In this document: positions 1 to 8,506 of the stretch, one piece after another
How positions within the stretch are numbered: the first letter of the stretch is position 1
Layout: the number at the start of each line of letters is the position of its first letter
Assembly: GCA_026391655.1 (NCBI GenBank)
Contig: JAPLDR010000020.1
Span: 1-36,874, forward strand
DNA: 36,874 nucleotides
Direction: 5' to 3'
Source of the DNA: Bacteroidia bacterium
Lineage (GTDB): Bacteria; Bacteroidota; Bacteroidia; Bacteroidales; Prolixibacteraceae
Made by a program: the position numbers and the translations under genes
The notes under the pieces: generated by a model
What the model was told of the DNA's origin: nothing
Seen by the model: the letters and a program-made list of their open reading frames with translations, nothing else
Database searches by the model: none

Positions 1-153
1 ACTATTTAGAGTATTATTAAAAGAATATCTACTAAAACATGTTAGTGATAGTCCATAACCTGTACCTCATTTAAAATCCCTAATCGTGAACCCGTTTACC
101 CTTTGTTTACCATTAATAAATGATTGTATTTGGTGTGATATGCTATATCGTAT

Positions 154-183
154 TGTAGAGACGCACGGCCGTGCGTCTCTACA
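154..183. repeat. 30-bp perfect palindrome, dispersed-repeat type
   Basis: The half TGTAGAGACGCACGG is followed directly by its exact reverse complement, giving a 30-bp palindrome that is more G+C-rich than its surroundings. Palindromes with this GTAGAGACGCACGG core are, to my knowledge, dispersed in many Bacteroidota and cyanobacterial genomes. No T tract follows, so a terminator role is not supported. Confidence 0.75.
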
Positions 184-374
184 CGGTATGGTATGGTTGT
201 GAATCATGATATGGCCATGCGTAATTACAATATTGCGCAAACATCCGGAAATCAATTTGATTATTCCGGAACAAACTGAACTATTTATTAAAAACAGTCG
301 TATTTCAAAACCCAATAATCGGCATCCACCAAACGATTACAGCATTTTAAGCATTATTGGTACGCAAAAGACTT

Positions 375-480
375 GCATTACCATAATGTGAATTAGCATT
401 GTCATGATGTAAGATTACATTGTAATAATGCAAATTAGCATTATCATTTTGCGGGCATACATTATTATAATGTGAATAAA
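375..480. repeat. Degenerate tandem repeat, 5 units of 20-22 bp
   Basis: Five consecutive units begin at 375, 396, 418, 438 and 460. Each resembles GCATTACCATAATGTGAATT, with the pattern CATTA, a few bases, TAATG inside, so each unit is itself partly palindromic. The units differ by substitutions and one-base indels, and there are no unique spacers. The period matches the array at 16149-16348, and about half of the positions of the two consensus units agree, so they may belong to one repeat class. Confidence 0.7.
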
Positions 481-567
481 CTGCTTATAATGGTGCTTGA
501 GGATCTATTGCAATCACCGCTTTTATTCTGTTTGGTTTCCGTTTTCAACCACTTCCAGACATATTTC

Positions 568-630
568 AATTCCTATCGGTAGGGTTTGAACTCCTTTTCG
601 CTAAAAGGAATTCCTATCGGTTGGATTTGG
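568..630. repeat. Two direct copies of a 21-bp element
   Basis: AATTCCTATCGGTAGGGTTT at 568 recurs as AATTCCTATCGGTTGGATTT at 609. Between them lies a small hairpin, CCTTTT-cgct-AAAAGG. The elements resemble short intergenic repeats of Bacteroidota genomes. They lie just past the stop codon of hepT and could contribute to its 3' end, but no clear terminator is seen. Confidence 0.5.
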
Positions 631-655
631 TAGGTAGTCAAAAAAAAATCGCAGT

Positions 656-994
656 TTAAATTTCCAAAATAAAGTTGGAGATTTTTTCTCTTAATGGTTG
701 CAGTTCCGTTTTTATTGTCTCCCAAACAATCTCATCTTTAATCTGGTAATAACCATGAACCAGAATGTGACGCATTCCAATCATATCGTTCCAGTCTACA
801 GAATCATGATGAGTCTTAAAATCCTTCGTCAGTAAATATGCAGCCTCACCTATGATCTCCAGATTTTTAATGACAGCAAATCGCAATAATTTGTCCTTCT
901 TATAAACTTCAAACGACTTGTTTCCAGTAAATTCAGAAATATTATCAATAGCCTCGATCATGTGATTAAGCCGATCTCTGGGCTTTTCTCTCAT
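656..994 (-). CDS. hepT: HepT-like toxin ribonuclease (DUF86)
   Basis: A 112-aa HEPN-fold protein of the HepT family, the toxin half of the HepT/MntA type VII toxin-antitoxin system. The diagnostic RX4HXY motif is present as R75-H-I-L-V-H80-G-Y82. In characterised systems Arg and His form the RNase site, and the partner nucleotidyltransferase adds AMP units to the Tyr to switch it off. The start codon lies inside the 3' end of the upstream mntA-like gene (29-bp overlap), so the two are translationally coupled. Full length for the family. Toxicity and RNA target are not visible from sequence. Confidence 0.9.
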   Translation of the reverse strand: MREKPRDRLNHMIEAIDNISEFTGNKSFEVYKKDKLLRFAVIKNLEIIGEAAYLLTKDFKTHHDSVDWNDMIGMRHILVHGYYQIKDEIVWETIKTELQPLREKISNFILEI

Positions 995-1274
995 ATATCA
1001 ATATTTTATCATGTGTTGCACTAGAAATGGCAAATTGTTTTAGTTGTCCTTCCTCCACCAAATCAATCTTTTTCCCTGTCAAAGCTTGCAAATCATTCAC
1101 AATATGAACGTATTGAAATAATGTTAATTTCGCATCCGTGCTAAAATTGACCAAAATATCAATGTCGCTCCCTTTATTCTCTTCTGAACGAGCATAAGAA
1201 CCAAATATCCAAGCCTTCTCAACCGGTTGATTTGAAAAGTACTTTGACAATTTATTTATAATTACTCTGTTCAT
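966..1274 (-). CDS. mntA: MntA-like nucleotidyltransferase antitoxin
   Basis: A 102-aa minimal nucleotidyltransferase. The signature GSX10DXD is intact: G25-S26, then D37-I-D39, with a third carboxylate at D71 (KKID). In the known HepT/MntA pair this enzyme AMPylates the toxin's RX4HXY tyrosine with ATP. It is the first gene of the pair and overlaps hepT. On the coding strand, TAAATTTG (1289-1296) fits the Bacteroidota -7 consensus TANNTTTG and AGGAT lies just before the ATG, implying a very short leader. I see no clear -33 element. Confidence 0.9.
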   Translation of the reverse strand: MNRVIINKLSKYFSNQPVEKAWIFGSYARSEENKGSDIDILVNFSTDAKLTLFQYVHIVNDLQALTGKKIDLVEEGQLKQFAISSATHDKILIYERKAQRSA

Positions 1275-1451
1275 ATCCTTTTTTTTTGCAAATTTAATAA
1301 AATTGATATTGAAAAATTGAATTGTTTATCCTGTTAACACAATCTTTTGTATACTACCGATTTGGATAAGTGCAATTTATTCAGGTTAATGAAGGAATCG
1401 AATGATTTTTATGTAGTATTAAATTGAAACATACGGTAATCGCTCCCGCAA

Positions 1452-4400
1452 TCACCGGATTTGAATACCAATTCCCGAATTCAGCTTCGCCTGATTAAAT
1501 GAATTCAGGTTAAATACAATACGTATCCTGTCTTTCACTGATCCTGTACACGATTCAATGTTTTGGGATACGATCAACGGAATATAAACCTCGAAAAAGT
1601 TCCATAAACCCGCTTTTATGCCCGCCTCATAAAAAAATGGTGAGCGGTTACCCGTTGCCAGACTGTGATCGTTCAAAAGAAAATTAGCAAAGGGCTTAAT
1701 CGGTATCCAACTTGTTTTTCCGGGTAAACTGCTTGCGAAGGATAAGGAAACCAACCAACGGCTATATCCAAGGTTGTCGTTGATGGGTGACACAAGACCA
1801 CCTTCCGAAAAGGTTGTTTGCCTTGACCAAAAGGAGGTTGGGAAAACACCAAAACGATCGGGATAAGTACCCTGATAAAGATATTGCTCGCGGCCACTTC
1901 TGCCGCTTGCTGATAAGGAATAAAACGGAATGTTCGCATTCTCTTTTAGCATAGTTCCTGCAAACATTCGGATATCCAACCCTTTTTTCTTTCCGTAATA
2001 GCTTAATCTGTAATTTAGTTCCACCGAAGTTTTTAAAAACGACTGACCCGATTCGGCGGAAACCAGCAGTTGATAAGGATTAATGATGCTTGTCTTCTCC
2101 AACTGGTATCCAACCTGAAAATAGGAACGCATCTGCGCTTTCGCGAAATGTTCAATCTGAAAAAGATCGGATGCTGTACTATAATATCCATAGACAGTTT
2201 GCGTTGCCGCACTATTCATCGGGTTCGCCCTGAAGTCGATGTTGATTCCAGCCTTTAGGTTACGATAATTTTGATTGCCTGGTGCACCGAATTGTGTTCC
2301 TTCAACGGAAAACGTGGCCATCCTGATGATTTTATCATAGGGGGTCATGTGGTACGAAATCTTCCCAAATCCTGCCAGGCCTGAATGATGGAATGAATAG
2401 AACGGCACCACGAAATATTCGAGTGGTTTTGGGGTAAGAAATCCATTGTGCAAGGCTATTCCTACCATAAAACCATTCTCGCGGGTCCAGTTAAGTACAG
2501 GAATATACATAAGGTACAGTTTCTCAGGATCTTCAAGCGAAAAGTAGAGTTGGGTCCGGATTGGATCTGTCTTGCGGAAGCTTCCCGATGTCCGGATATT
2601 ATTGTTGAGCCTGAATAATTCGGGTGTTACATGCCCGGGATCGATCTTTAATTCAGTATAATTACCGGGTGGAAGATCGATCCATTTCTCTCCTTTAAAA
2701 CCATCGATCCATTGTTCAAAACAAATCGAATCACCAATCATTCCGGATATTACAAATGGCGATATCAACTCACCATTATTTTTTACAAGCAGTTGCTGAT
2801 CTGCCAGACGAACGACTTCGTAATCCATCCGTTTGGTTGTACCTATAAAATCACTAAAAAACCAGGTCAGGTCTTTGCCCGTATTTGATTCAAATATTTT
2901 GCGAAGATCATCTGGCTGAGGATGCCTGAATTTCCATTTGCGGTAATAATCATGCATAGTCAAATCATAAAGTGAATCACCCAGATAAGCCCTCAGATAA
3001 TTGAAACCCGTTCCGGCCTTATTGTAAATCATCAGACTATAATTCAACGTTGTATAGTCCGACGCGGGTAAATTGACGGGTTGTTCGAGATTATCACGCG
3101 CCTGCGAAAGCCATTCGAGTTCGCTCATCTGTTGAACGGGCATTTTATCGATATGAAAGAATTTTGCCAGTTTCTTGTTGTTAATATAGGTCTCCCAAAG
3201 CTTTTTTTGGGGATATCTTTCTTTCATATAACGCACTTCATAAGAGCTCGTGATGCCTTCATCCATAAAAGGGTACCGTCGTTCATCCGATCCAAGTGCG
3301 CTGTAAAACCAACTATGACAAACTTCATGTGCGATTACTTCATCAAGAGAGTAGGCATCCTTTGCCATGCCGATTACGGTAATGCCAGGATATTCCATCC
3401 CATCACCGGCACTTAAGGCGCTTTGAACGGCTGTAAAACTTTGATAAGGATAATCGCCATTCCATTTCGAAAAATACCAGATAGCATTATTCACATACGG
3501 TATGGCAGCTGCCCAAAGTTTTGCCTGCTGATTGGTAAACATCACCCACGTGGTTACTTCCCGGCCTGAGTCCGGAAGCTTCACTTTTCCTTTCAATACA
3601 TGAAACCTTTTATCGGCAAACCAGGCAAAATCGTGTATCTGCTTTTCGGTATAACGAAGTGTTTTCAATTGATTGGATGATGGAGGGAAACCCGATTCTT
3701 CGACGTTTAACGTTGCTATCCAGGAGGTGTCGGCAGCCAGTTTATTCAGCATTTCCGTTTCCTGTTCGTTATGAAGATTTCCCGTAGCACCAACAATATA
3801 ATTTTGGGGAAGAGTAATACTCACATCATAACTTCCATATTCGGAATAGAATTCACCCTGATCCTGGTAAGACATCTGATGCCAGCCGGATTTGTCGTAA
3901 ACAGCCGGTTTGGGATACCATTGCGAAATCTGATAAGATTCCCCGATATGACCTAATCTTGAAGTCACTCCTTTGGGGATTTTTACATGAAAGGGGGTTG
4001 CAATTTTAATCGTATCGCCAGGTTTTAGGATTTTATTCAACCAGATTTGACAAATATCGGATTGATTGGGCAATAAATTCCATTTAACCCGCTGACCATC
4101 GATATTAAAATCCAATGAATCAATAAAACCTTTAAGTTCCGGATCGTTAAATAACTTTGCCTTCCCTTTTGAACCAAGTAATTGTTTGGCCAATTCGGTT
4201 TTATTATTCAAATAACCATTGGGCCACAGATGAAAATATAAAAAACGGAGAGAGTCAGGAGAGTTGTTAATATATTCAACTGTCTCGAAGGCATTTAACT
4301 CATTGCGCTTATCATTAAGCGTAACATGCATCCTATAATTTACCTCTTGCTGAAAATATTCCTGTGATGATGCCTTACAAAAAGGCCAGATAATGATCAA

Positions 4401-4481
4401 ACCAATGAACAGCAGTTGCCTGATGGTATGAGTTTTGGAAAGTTTCCTCAAATTATTTATGTCTGAGCGATTTTTTTGCAT
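1452..4481 (-). CDS. Secreted M1-family metallopeptidase with long C-terminal extension
   Basis: About 1009 aa. An N-terminal hydrophobic stretch (about residues 19-40, ending near KASSQ) looks like a signal peptide. The gluzincin zinc site is complete: HEVCH at 385-389, then Glu408 (HEXXH-X18-E). GMEYP at 361-365 takes the place of the GAMEN substrate loop. The region after about 635 has alternating aromatic and polar strands and ends in a strand-like segment, resembling the beta-rich or outer-membrane extensions of large Bacteroidota M1-like proteins; that part is inference. A frame seven codons long upstream begins with TTG at 4499. I prefer the ATG at 4481, which has GAGG about 12 bases upstream. 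Substrate unknown. Confidence 0.88.
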   Translation of the reverse strand: MQKNRSDINNLRKLSKTHTIRQLLFIGLIIIWPFCKASSQEYFQQEVNYRMHVTLNDKRNELNAFETVEYINNSPDSLRFLYFHLWPNGYLNNKTELAKQLLGSKGKAKLFNDPELKGFIDSLDFNIDGQRVKWNLLPNQSDICQIWLNKILKPGDTIKIATPFHVKIPKGVTSRLGHIGESYQISQWYPKPAVYDKSGWHQMSYQDQGEFYSEYGSYDVSITLPQNYIVGATGNLHNEQETEMLNKLAADTSWIATLNVEESGFPPSSNQLKTLRYTEKQIHDFAWFADKRFHVLKGKVKLPDSGREVTTWVMFTNQQAKLWAAAIPYVNNAIWYFSKWNGDYPYQSFTAVQSALSAGDGMEYPGITVIGMAKDAYSLDEVIAHEVCHSWFYSALGSDERRYPFMDEGITSSYEVRYMKERYPQKKLWETYINNKKLAKFFHIDKMPVQQMSELEWLSQARDNLEQPVNLPASDYTTLNYSLMIYNKAGTGFNYLRAYLGDSLYDLTMHDYYRKWKFRHPQPDDLRKIFESNTGKDLTWFFSDFIGTTKRMDYEVVRLADQQLLVKNNGELISPFVISGMIGDSICFEQWIDGFKGEKWIDLPPGNYTELKIDPGHVTPELFRLNNNIRTSGSFRKTDPIRTQLYFSLEDPEKLYLMYIPVLNWTRENGFMVGIALHNGFLTPKPLEYFVVPFYSFHHSGLAGFGKISYHMTPYDKIIRMATFSVEGTQFGAPGNQNYRNLKAGINIDFRANPMNSAATQTVYGYYSTASDLFQIEHFAKAQMRSYFQVGYQLEKTSIINPYQLLVSAESGQSFLKTSVELNYRLSYYGKKKGLDIRMFAGTMLKENANIPFYSLSASGRSGREQYLYQGTYPDRFGVFPTSFWSRQTTFSEGGLVSPINDNLGYSRWLVSLSFASSLPGKTSWIPIKPFANFLLNDHSLATGNRSPFFYEAGIKAGLWNFFEVYIPLIVSQNIESCTGSVKDRIRIVFNLNSFNQAKLNSGIGIQIR

Positions 4482-4511
4482 TTTTGAATTCAACCTCAAA
4501 AAGGTATACAG

Positions 4512-4547
4512 AAAAAAGAGGCTATCCCGAATTTTTGAGACAGCCTC
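4512..4547 (-). terminator. Rho-independent terminator
   Basis: On the minus strand GAGGCTGTCTC, an 8-base loop and GGGATAGCCTC form an 11-bp stem with two G-T pairs, followed by six T (4512-4517). It lies about 105 bp past the 110-aa membrane protein gene and just before the peptidase gene, so it separates the two transcripts. Confidence 0.85.
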
Positions 4548-4651
4548 ATTTTAACAGAAAGTATTCATTGCAAATATTTATCCTGAGCTCATCATATTGA
4601 TTTTTAAGCATCAATAACTATTACCACAGGTTGATTATGAAATATCATTGA

Positions 4652-4984
4652 TCAAAGTAAAAGGATGATCAGGATAATAACTACAATCAAGCCGCCGCTG
4701 ATATATATGACTCCACCACTTTTTCTTACGTTTTCTTTAATCCCTTTCAATTCTTTTCTCAGCTCACGCTTTTCGGTAACAGTCAAATTTGACTTATCCA
4801 TCGCGCGGATTTCTTCTACCCGTTTTGTTAAGAGGGCAATCTCCTCAGCAGATAGTTTGTTCTCTGTCTTTGCCACAGTGGCAACATTTTCGGTTTTCGC
4901 TTTATCAGCTGTTTTTCCTGCCAATGCAATGGTTGAACTCAATGTGAAAATCATTAAAATTCCAATAAAAATAGTCTTTCTCAT
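4652..4984 (-). CDS. Small exported protein with C-terminal membrane anchor
   Basis: A 110-aa protein that I cannot name. It has a signal peptide (about residues 1-22, ending ALAG), a charged, probably helical middle rich in Lys and Glu (about 25-85), and a C-terminal hydrophobic segment (about 91-110, GGLIVVIILIILLL) that ends the protein. This predicts a small envelope protein anchored at its C terminus. It is a single-gene transcript, with a terminator at 4512-4547 and the conserved promoter module (site A, 5015-5085) upstream. Sharing that module with yceI-usp, the YXWGXW lipoprotein gene and mlaEFD suggests an envelope stress role. Confidence 0.75.
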   Translation of the reverse strand: MRKTIFIGILMIFTLSSTIALAGKTADKAKTENVATVAKTENKLSAEEIALLTKRVEEIRAMDKSNLTVTEKRELRKELKGIKENVRKSGGVIYISGGLIVVIILIILLL

Positions 4985-5014
4985 TTTGTTTTTTTTAAAT
5001 TTAATTTATGCAGA

Positions 5015-5085
5015 TAAAAGTAATGGGTATCTATTTTAAACTTGTTATACTATTCCGATAATATATTACATCATTCACACATTTG
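5015..5085 (-). promoter_or_regulatory. Promoter module site A (upstream of 110-aa membrane protein)
   Basis: Read on the minus strand from 5085: CAAATGTGTGAATGATGTAA, a spacer, AGTATAAC, 20 bases and TTACTTTTA as a weaker -7 element ending at 5015. The start codon is 30 bp further on. Compared with the other three sites the second box and the -7 are more degenerate, but the spacing is identical to the base. Confidence 0.75.
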
Positions 5086-5150
5086 CGGATGGTTTGATTC
5101 CTAAATTCCTGATATGTTGGGAATGAAGATGCATCTATTTTTTGTTTAAA

Positions 5151-5621
5151 CTAACTTCGTTTTTTGGTGGGAATGATGTAAAGCGGTACAGTTGTGTGAT
5201 GTAAAACTTCTTCTGTAACACTTCCCATTACAATATTTTCCAGCCATTTCCGGCTGTGAGAACCCATCACAATCAGGTCTGCATGCATTTTTTTTGCAGT
5301 TTTTAATATCGAATCGGCAAAATCACCTTCTTCTACAACCGTCTGAATGGTTGAATCACCAAGGTGGATTCTTGACTTATCCAAAAAATTTAAGGATGCC
5401 GTTTTAATTACTTCGATCGTGTTCAGTTGCAATGGATCCATATTTAAGTAGCCGGTAAATCCCATGATCGGAGAATAATCCATCGAAGAATAGTACACCG
5501 GATCGGAAATTACATGCAGTAATATAACTTCTGCTCCCATCGTTTTTGCTAATTCGAATCCTCCTTCAGCTACATTTTGTGCTGTTGGATCATAGTCCAA
5601 AGCAATCAATATTTTTTTCAT
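5151..5621 (-). CDS. Universal stress protein (UspA family)
   Basis: A 156-aa single Usp domain, normal length. The N terminus MKKILIALDYD is the first strand with the conserved Asp. The ATP-binding signature G-2X-G-9X-G(S/T) appears near the C terminus as MGSHSRKWLENIVMGS, so this is probably a nucleotide-binding Usp. It follows yceI by 28 bp on the same strand and most likely shares its promoter (site B). A decayed paralogue lies at 8016-8241. Exact physiological role is not determinable; the family is tied to starvation, oxygen and envelope stress. Confidence 0.93.
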   Translation of the reverse strand: MKKILIALDYDPTAQNVAEGGFELAKTMGAEVILLHVISDPVYYSSMDYSPIMGFTGYLNMDPLQLNTIEVIKTASLNFLDKSRIHLGDSTIQTVVEEGDFADSILKTAKKMHADLIVMGSHSRKWLENIVMGSVTEEVLHHTTVPLYIIPTKKRS

Positions 5622-5649
5622 CTTATTTCGTTTTAATATTCATGATTGA

Positions 5650-6255
5650 TTATATATATTCTTCTTCCAGGACAGGTTCCAATTGGATTGTCCGGCTTTT
5701 CTGACCTATTTTGGTGAGTTCAACTTCGCATGAAATTGCCACCTCATCACTTACCAATAATTCTCCTGATTCAGCCGGAGCGTTCCAAATAAGACCCCAG
5801 TCACTCCTGTTTATTTTTCCGGTAATTGTAAAACCCGCTCTTTCATATCCCCTCGGGTCATTTAAAATTCCTTCGAATCGTATATTCAATTTTATATTTT
5901 GGGTAATACCCATTATTGTTAATTTACCCCACAATTCGTGATTGCCATCCTGATCAGCTTTTGCAATTGTACCTGAGGTGAATGTTATTTGTTTATGCCT
6001 TTTTACGTCAAAAAAGTCACGACTTTTTAAATGCCTGTCTCGTTTTACATTATCTGTAGTTATTGAGAAGGTGTCGATCCAAAAATCAACTTCAGCAGTT
6101 CTAAAATCTCTGCCAGTTGTGTAAATACTTGCATTAAATGTTTTGAAAGTACCTTTAACATGCGCAATCATTAAATGTCTCACTTTAAAGCTAATTTCAC
6201 TATGAGCCTGGTCAATTGACCATTTTGTTTTTGGAGCAGATTCGGTTGTTGCCAT
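5650..6255 (-). CDS. YceI-family lipocalin-like protein
   Basis: A 201-aa YceI-domain protein (starts WSIDQAHSEISFKVRHL; conserved RDRHLKSRDFFDV and GKLTIMGI segments). Family members form a lipocalin-like beta-barrel that binds a polyisoprenoid or similar lipid. E. coli YceI is periplasmic, but no signal peptide is seen here, so this copy is predicted to be cytoplasmic, as is common in Bacteroidota. First gene of a likely yceI-usp operon under promoter module site B, whose -7 element ends 59 bp before the ATG. Confidence 0.92.
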   Translation of the reverse strand: MATTESAPKTKWSIDQAHSEISFKVRHLMIAHVKGTFKTFNASIYTTGRDFRTAEVDFWIDTFSITTDNVKRDRHLKSRDFFDVKRHKQITFTSGTIAKADQDGNHELWGKLTIMGITQNIKLNIRFEGILNDPRGYERAGFTITGKINRSDWGLIWNAPAESGELLVSDEVAISCEVELTKIGQKSRTIQLEPVLEEEYI

Positions 6256-6314
6256 TTTAATTGATTTGATTGTAACAGAGGATTCCCCATTTTTCTAATT
6301 GCGGGAATTAGAAA

Positions 6315-6385
6315 CAAAGATGAGATCCTTTAAACTTGAATGTGTTACACAACTTTTGAAAATAGTTACAACATTCACACATTTT
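6315..6385 (-). promoter_or_regulatory. Promoter module site B (upstream of yceI-usp)
   Basis: Read on the minus strand from 6385: AAAATGTGTGAATGTTGTAA, spacer, TGTGTAAC, 20 bases, TCATCTTTG ending at 6315. Box 1 to box 2 is a 21-bp register (TGTAAC to TGTAAC). CATCTTTG serves as the TANNTTTG-like -7 element. Confidence 0.82.
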
Positions 6386-6502
6386 GGGTAATGTGCGCCA
6401 TCTTTTATAAACAGGATTGAAGCGTAAGGTAAAAGGGCAAAAACTGATTATCTGGTTAATTTTCCCCTCACATTTTCTCCATTCTTTACATTCACGCCCA
6501 TT

Positions 6503-7825
6503 TTAATTCTTCATCGACACTGGCTGTCCGGTGGTTTCCAAAACATTCCACCACAATTCACTTTCCACGTCAATTTTCTTTCGTTTTGAAACTGCGATTG
6601 GAATAGGCAGCAATGTGAACTGGTCATTCCAATGTCCTATGACAAAATCAGTTTTTCCAGCCATTGTGGCATGAACAGCATTCTGGGCGAGAAGGCTACA
6701 AAACTTGCTGTCGTTAGCATTGGCCGGAGCGCTGCGAATAATGTAGCTCGGATCGATGTATTTGAGTGAAAATGGAAAATTCACCGATCTGAATTCCTCC
6801 GATATTTTGTCTTTCAGATACAAACCAATGTCTTTATTTTTAAAGTTTCCCGAATCATCTTTTTCTTTCGTTTCATCATCGAAAAAGTGCTGTCCGGCTC
6901 CTTCAGCGACGACAATAAGTGCATGGTGCCTGTTTTCCAGGCGGTTGCGCAATAAACATAAAAAGCCTTTCGGGCCATATAAGTCGAATGTCATCTCGGG
7001 AATAAGCACAAAATTTGCCTGCTGTATGGAAAGTGCAGCATAAGCCGCAATAAATCCCGACTCGCGACCCATCAGTTTTAATACTGCTATTCCGTTGTAG
7101 GCTCCAATTGCTTCGTTATGTGCACAGCTAATAATATCGTTTGCAATGGTAAATGCCGTTTCGAACCCAAAAGATTTATCAATTAAATCAATGTCATTAT
7201 CAATGGTCTTTGGGATTCCGGCAACTGAAATTTTCAGGTTGCGACGTAATACTTCTTCATGAATGGCATGGGCTCCGTGTAATGTGCCATCGCCTCCAAT
7301 ACAAAACAAAATATTCACATCAAGAGCGCTAAGTGAATCGACAATCTGGCTTACATCCTGTATCCCGCGCGACGACCCAAGGATGGTTCCCCCAAAAAGG
7401 TGAATACGCTCAACCCGCTGGGGAGTCAGATCAATTACCGGATGATTGTATTTTGAGATAAAGCCTTCATACCCATATTGTATCCCAATAATCCGGCTAA
7501 CATGATAACGGTAATAAAGTTCGTTTACAAGACTACGAATCACGTTGTTTAAACCGGGGCATAATCCACCACATGTTACAATGGCCACTTTGGTTTTGAG
7601 AGCATCAAAATAAAGATGCCTGTGCGGTCCCGCTCTTTCAAAGGAAATCGGAGTTTCGCTGTTTTCCCTGCAACGCTTAAAATTCTCCAACGATGCATCG
7701 ACTAAAACCCTGTCGTGTTTTTCAATGAATCCAAACGATATATCATCCTGATGCAATGATGGCTTTAACGGGGACTTTATCGTTCTCTCGCCCAAAACTT
7801 TTACTTTAAAATCTTCGTGAGTCAT
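6503..7825 (-). CDS. 6-phosphofructokinase, plant-like long form
   Basis: A 440-aa PfkA-superfamily enzyme that phosphorylates fructose 6-phosphate in glycolysis. Visible motifs are GGLCPGLN (86-93), GGDGT (177-181), PKTIDND (205-211, with the catalytic Asp) and MGRESG for sugar phosphate binding. Gly at position 180 of GGDG favours ATP over pyrophosphate as donor, since PPi enzymes carry Asp there. The Lys of PKTIDND with Gly in GGDG is the combination of plant-type ATP-PFKs. The enzyme is about 120 aa longer than E. coli PfkA, mainly by an N-terminal extension. It lies between stress genes but has no copy of the shared promoter module. Confidence 0.9.
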   Translation of the reverse strand: MTHEDFKVKVLGERTIKSPLKPSLHQDDISFGFIEKHDRVLVDASLENFKRCRENSETPISFERAGPHRHLYFDALKTKVAIVTCGGLCPGLNNVIRSLVNELYYRYHVSRIIGIQYGYEGFISKYNHPVIDLTPQRVERIHLFGGTILGSSRGIQDVSQIVDSLSALDVNILFCIGGDGTLHGAHAIHEEVLRRNLKISVAGIPKTIDNDIDLIDKSFGFETAFTIANDIISCAHNEAIGAYNGIAVLKLMGRESGFIAAYAALSIQQANFVLIPEMTFDLYGPKGFLCLLRNRLENRHHALIVVAEGAGQHFFDDETKEKDDSGNFKNKDIGLYLKDKISEEFRSVNFPFSLKYIDPSYIIRSAPANANDSKFCSLLAQNAVHATMAGKTDFVIGHWNDQFTLLPIPIAVSKRKKIDVESELWWNVLETTGQPVSMKN

Positions 7826-8015
7826 GTAATGTATGTGTTGTTTACGAAAACCCGCAGGTCTGTCAAACGCTTTGCTTTACAGAAATTCAAAGATATTATT
7901 ATTCTTCAACAAGAGATTATAATACCGAAGGTTTATCAAAGCAAGTTCCGTGATAATTACGAAAGAATCTGGTTTGAATAACCTTGTTTCAAAACAACTA
8001 CAATATTCATTTTTT

Positions 8016-8241
8016 TTATTTGGTTGGAATGATGGAAAGCGGTGTTGAAGTGAGATGTAAAACTTCTTCCGTAACATTTCCCATGACAATATTTTTCAAG
8101 CCATTTACGGTTTTGAGAACCCTTAACAATAATATTTCCGTGCAAGCTCTTTGCAGTTTTTATTGCGGATTCGGTAATATTGTCTTCAGCAAATTTTGGG
8201 GAGGCACGATCATAATCAAGCGCAATCAAAATTTTTTTCAT
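8016..8241 (-). pseudogene. Decayed universal stress protein gene
   Basis: The 5' end encodes MKKILIALDYD and the distal part matches the intact Usp at 5151-5621 through KTAKSLHGNIIVKGSQNRKWLE. Roughly 70 codons between these parts are missing. After KWLE the reading frame is wrong because one extra A occurs in the A run (plus-strand T run at 8092-8096). In the corrected frame the remainder reads as NIVMGNVTEEVLHLTSTPLS and ends with a stop at 8016. So there is an internal deletion plus a one-base insertion. Confidence 0.88.
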
Positions 8242-8281
8242 CCGAAAATAATTTGTCTTTTAATTGCCGGATGGAACTTGC

Positions 8282-8328
8282 ATCCGCCAGCTGGCGGATT
8301 CATCCGTGTTTGTCCCGAATTTTCGGGA
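8282..8328. repeat. Two adjacent short palindromes
   Basis: ATCCGCCAGCTGGCGGAT (8282-8299) is a perfect 18-bp palindrome and TCCCGAATTTTCGGGA (8313-8328) a perfect 16-bp one. Both resemble dispersed palindromic elements of Bacteroidota intergenic regions. They lie directly upstream of the decayed usp and may have displaced its promoter. Confidence 0.6.
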
Positions 8329-8409
8329 TGCTCGTTTCATTGGTAATTATTTATTCTTAGTCGGTTAGCCGGGTTTCCCTGTCCCAATTGACCTGGGATC
8401 CATAAGTAG

Positions 8410-8449
8410 AACTTGCCGCTATATAATTAAGGCAAGTTCAATTTTTTTT
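8410..8449 (+). terminator. Terminator-like hairpin in plus orientation
   Basis: AACTTGCC, 13 bases and GGCAAGTT form an 8-bp stem, followed by CAA and eight T (8442-8449). This has terminator form on the plus strand, although the annotated neighbours are all on the minus strand. Confidence 0.55.
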
Positions 8450-8450
8450 A

Positions 8451-8485
8451 ATCCTGTTGAGAATAAATTGAATTCTCAACAGGAT
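8451..8485 (-). terminator. 14-bp hairpin after the YXWGXW lipoprotein gene
   Basis: ATCCTGTTGAGAAT and ATTCTCAACAGGAT are exact inverted repeats around a 7-base loop, 22 bp past the stop codon of the minus-strand lipoprotein gene. The strong stem suits an mRNA 3' end. No T tract follows on the minus strand, so intrinsic termination is uncertain. Confidence 0.55.
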
Positions 8486-8506
8486 ATATCGATTGTACCG
8501 GTCGGC

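Larger units (their letters stand above)
1..655. other. Gene-free repeat-bearing segment
   Basis: No convincing coding region is seen here. The open frames present run across palindromes and repeats and resemble nothing I recognise. The segment holds the palindrome at 154-183, the 21-bp tandem repeats at 375-480 and the duplicated element at 568-630, each listed separately. Bases 1-150 show nothing I can name. Confidence 0.6.

Noticed and set aside
154-183. Rho-independent terminator
   Set aside because: A perfect palindrome but with no T tract on either side and no gene ending nearby. A dispersed repeat is more likely.
375-480. CRISPR array
   Set aside because: Units of 20-22 bp follow each other without unique spacers and are degenerate; no cas genes are present.
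4482-4499. TTG start for the M1 peptidase
   Set aside because: The ATG six codons later has a usable GAGG upstream and keeps the signal peptide intact.
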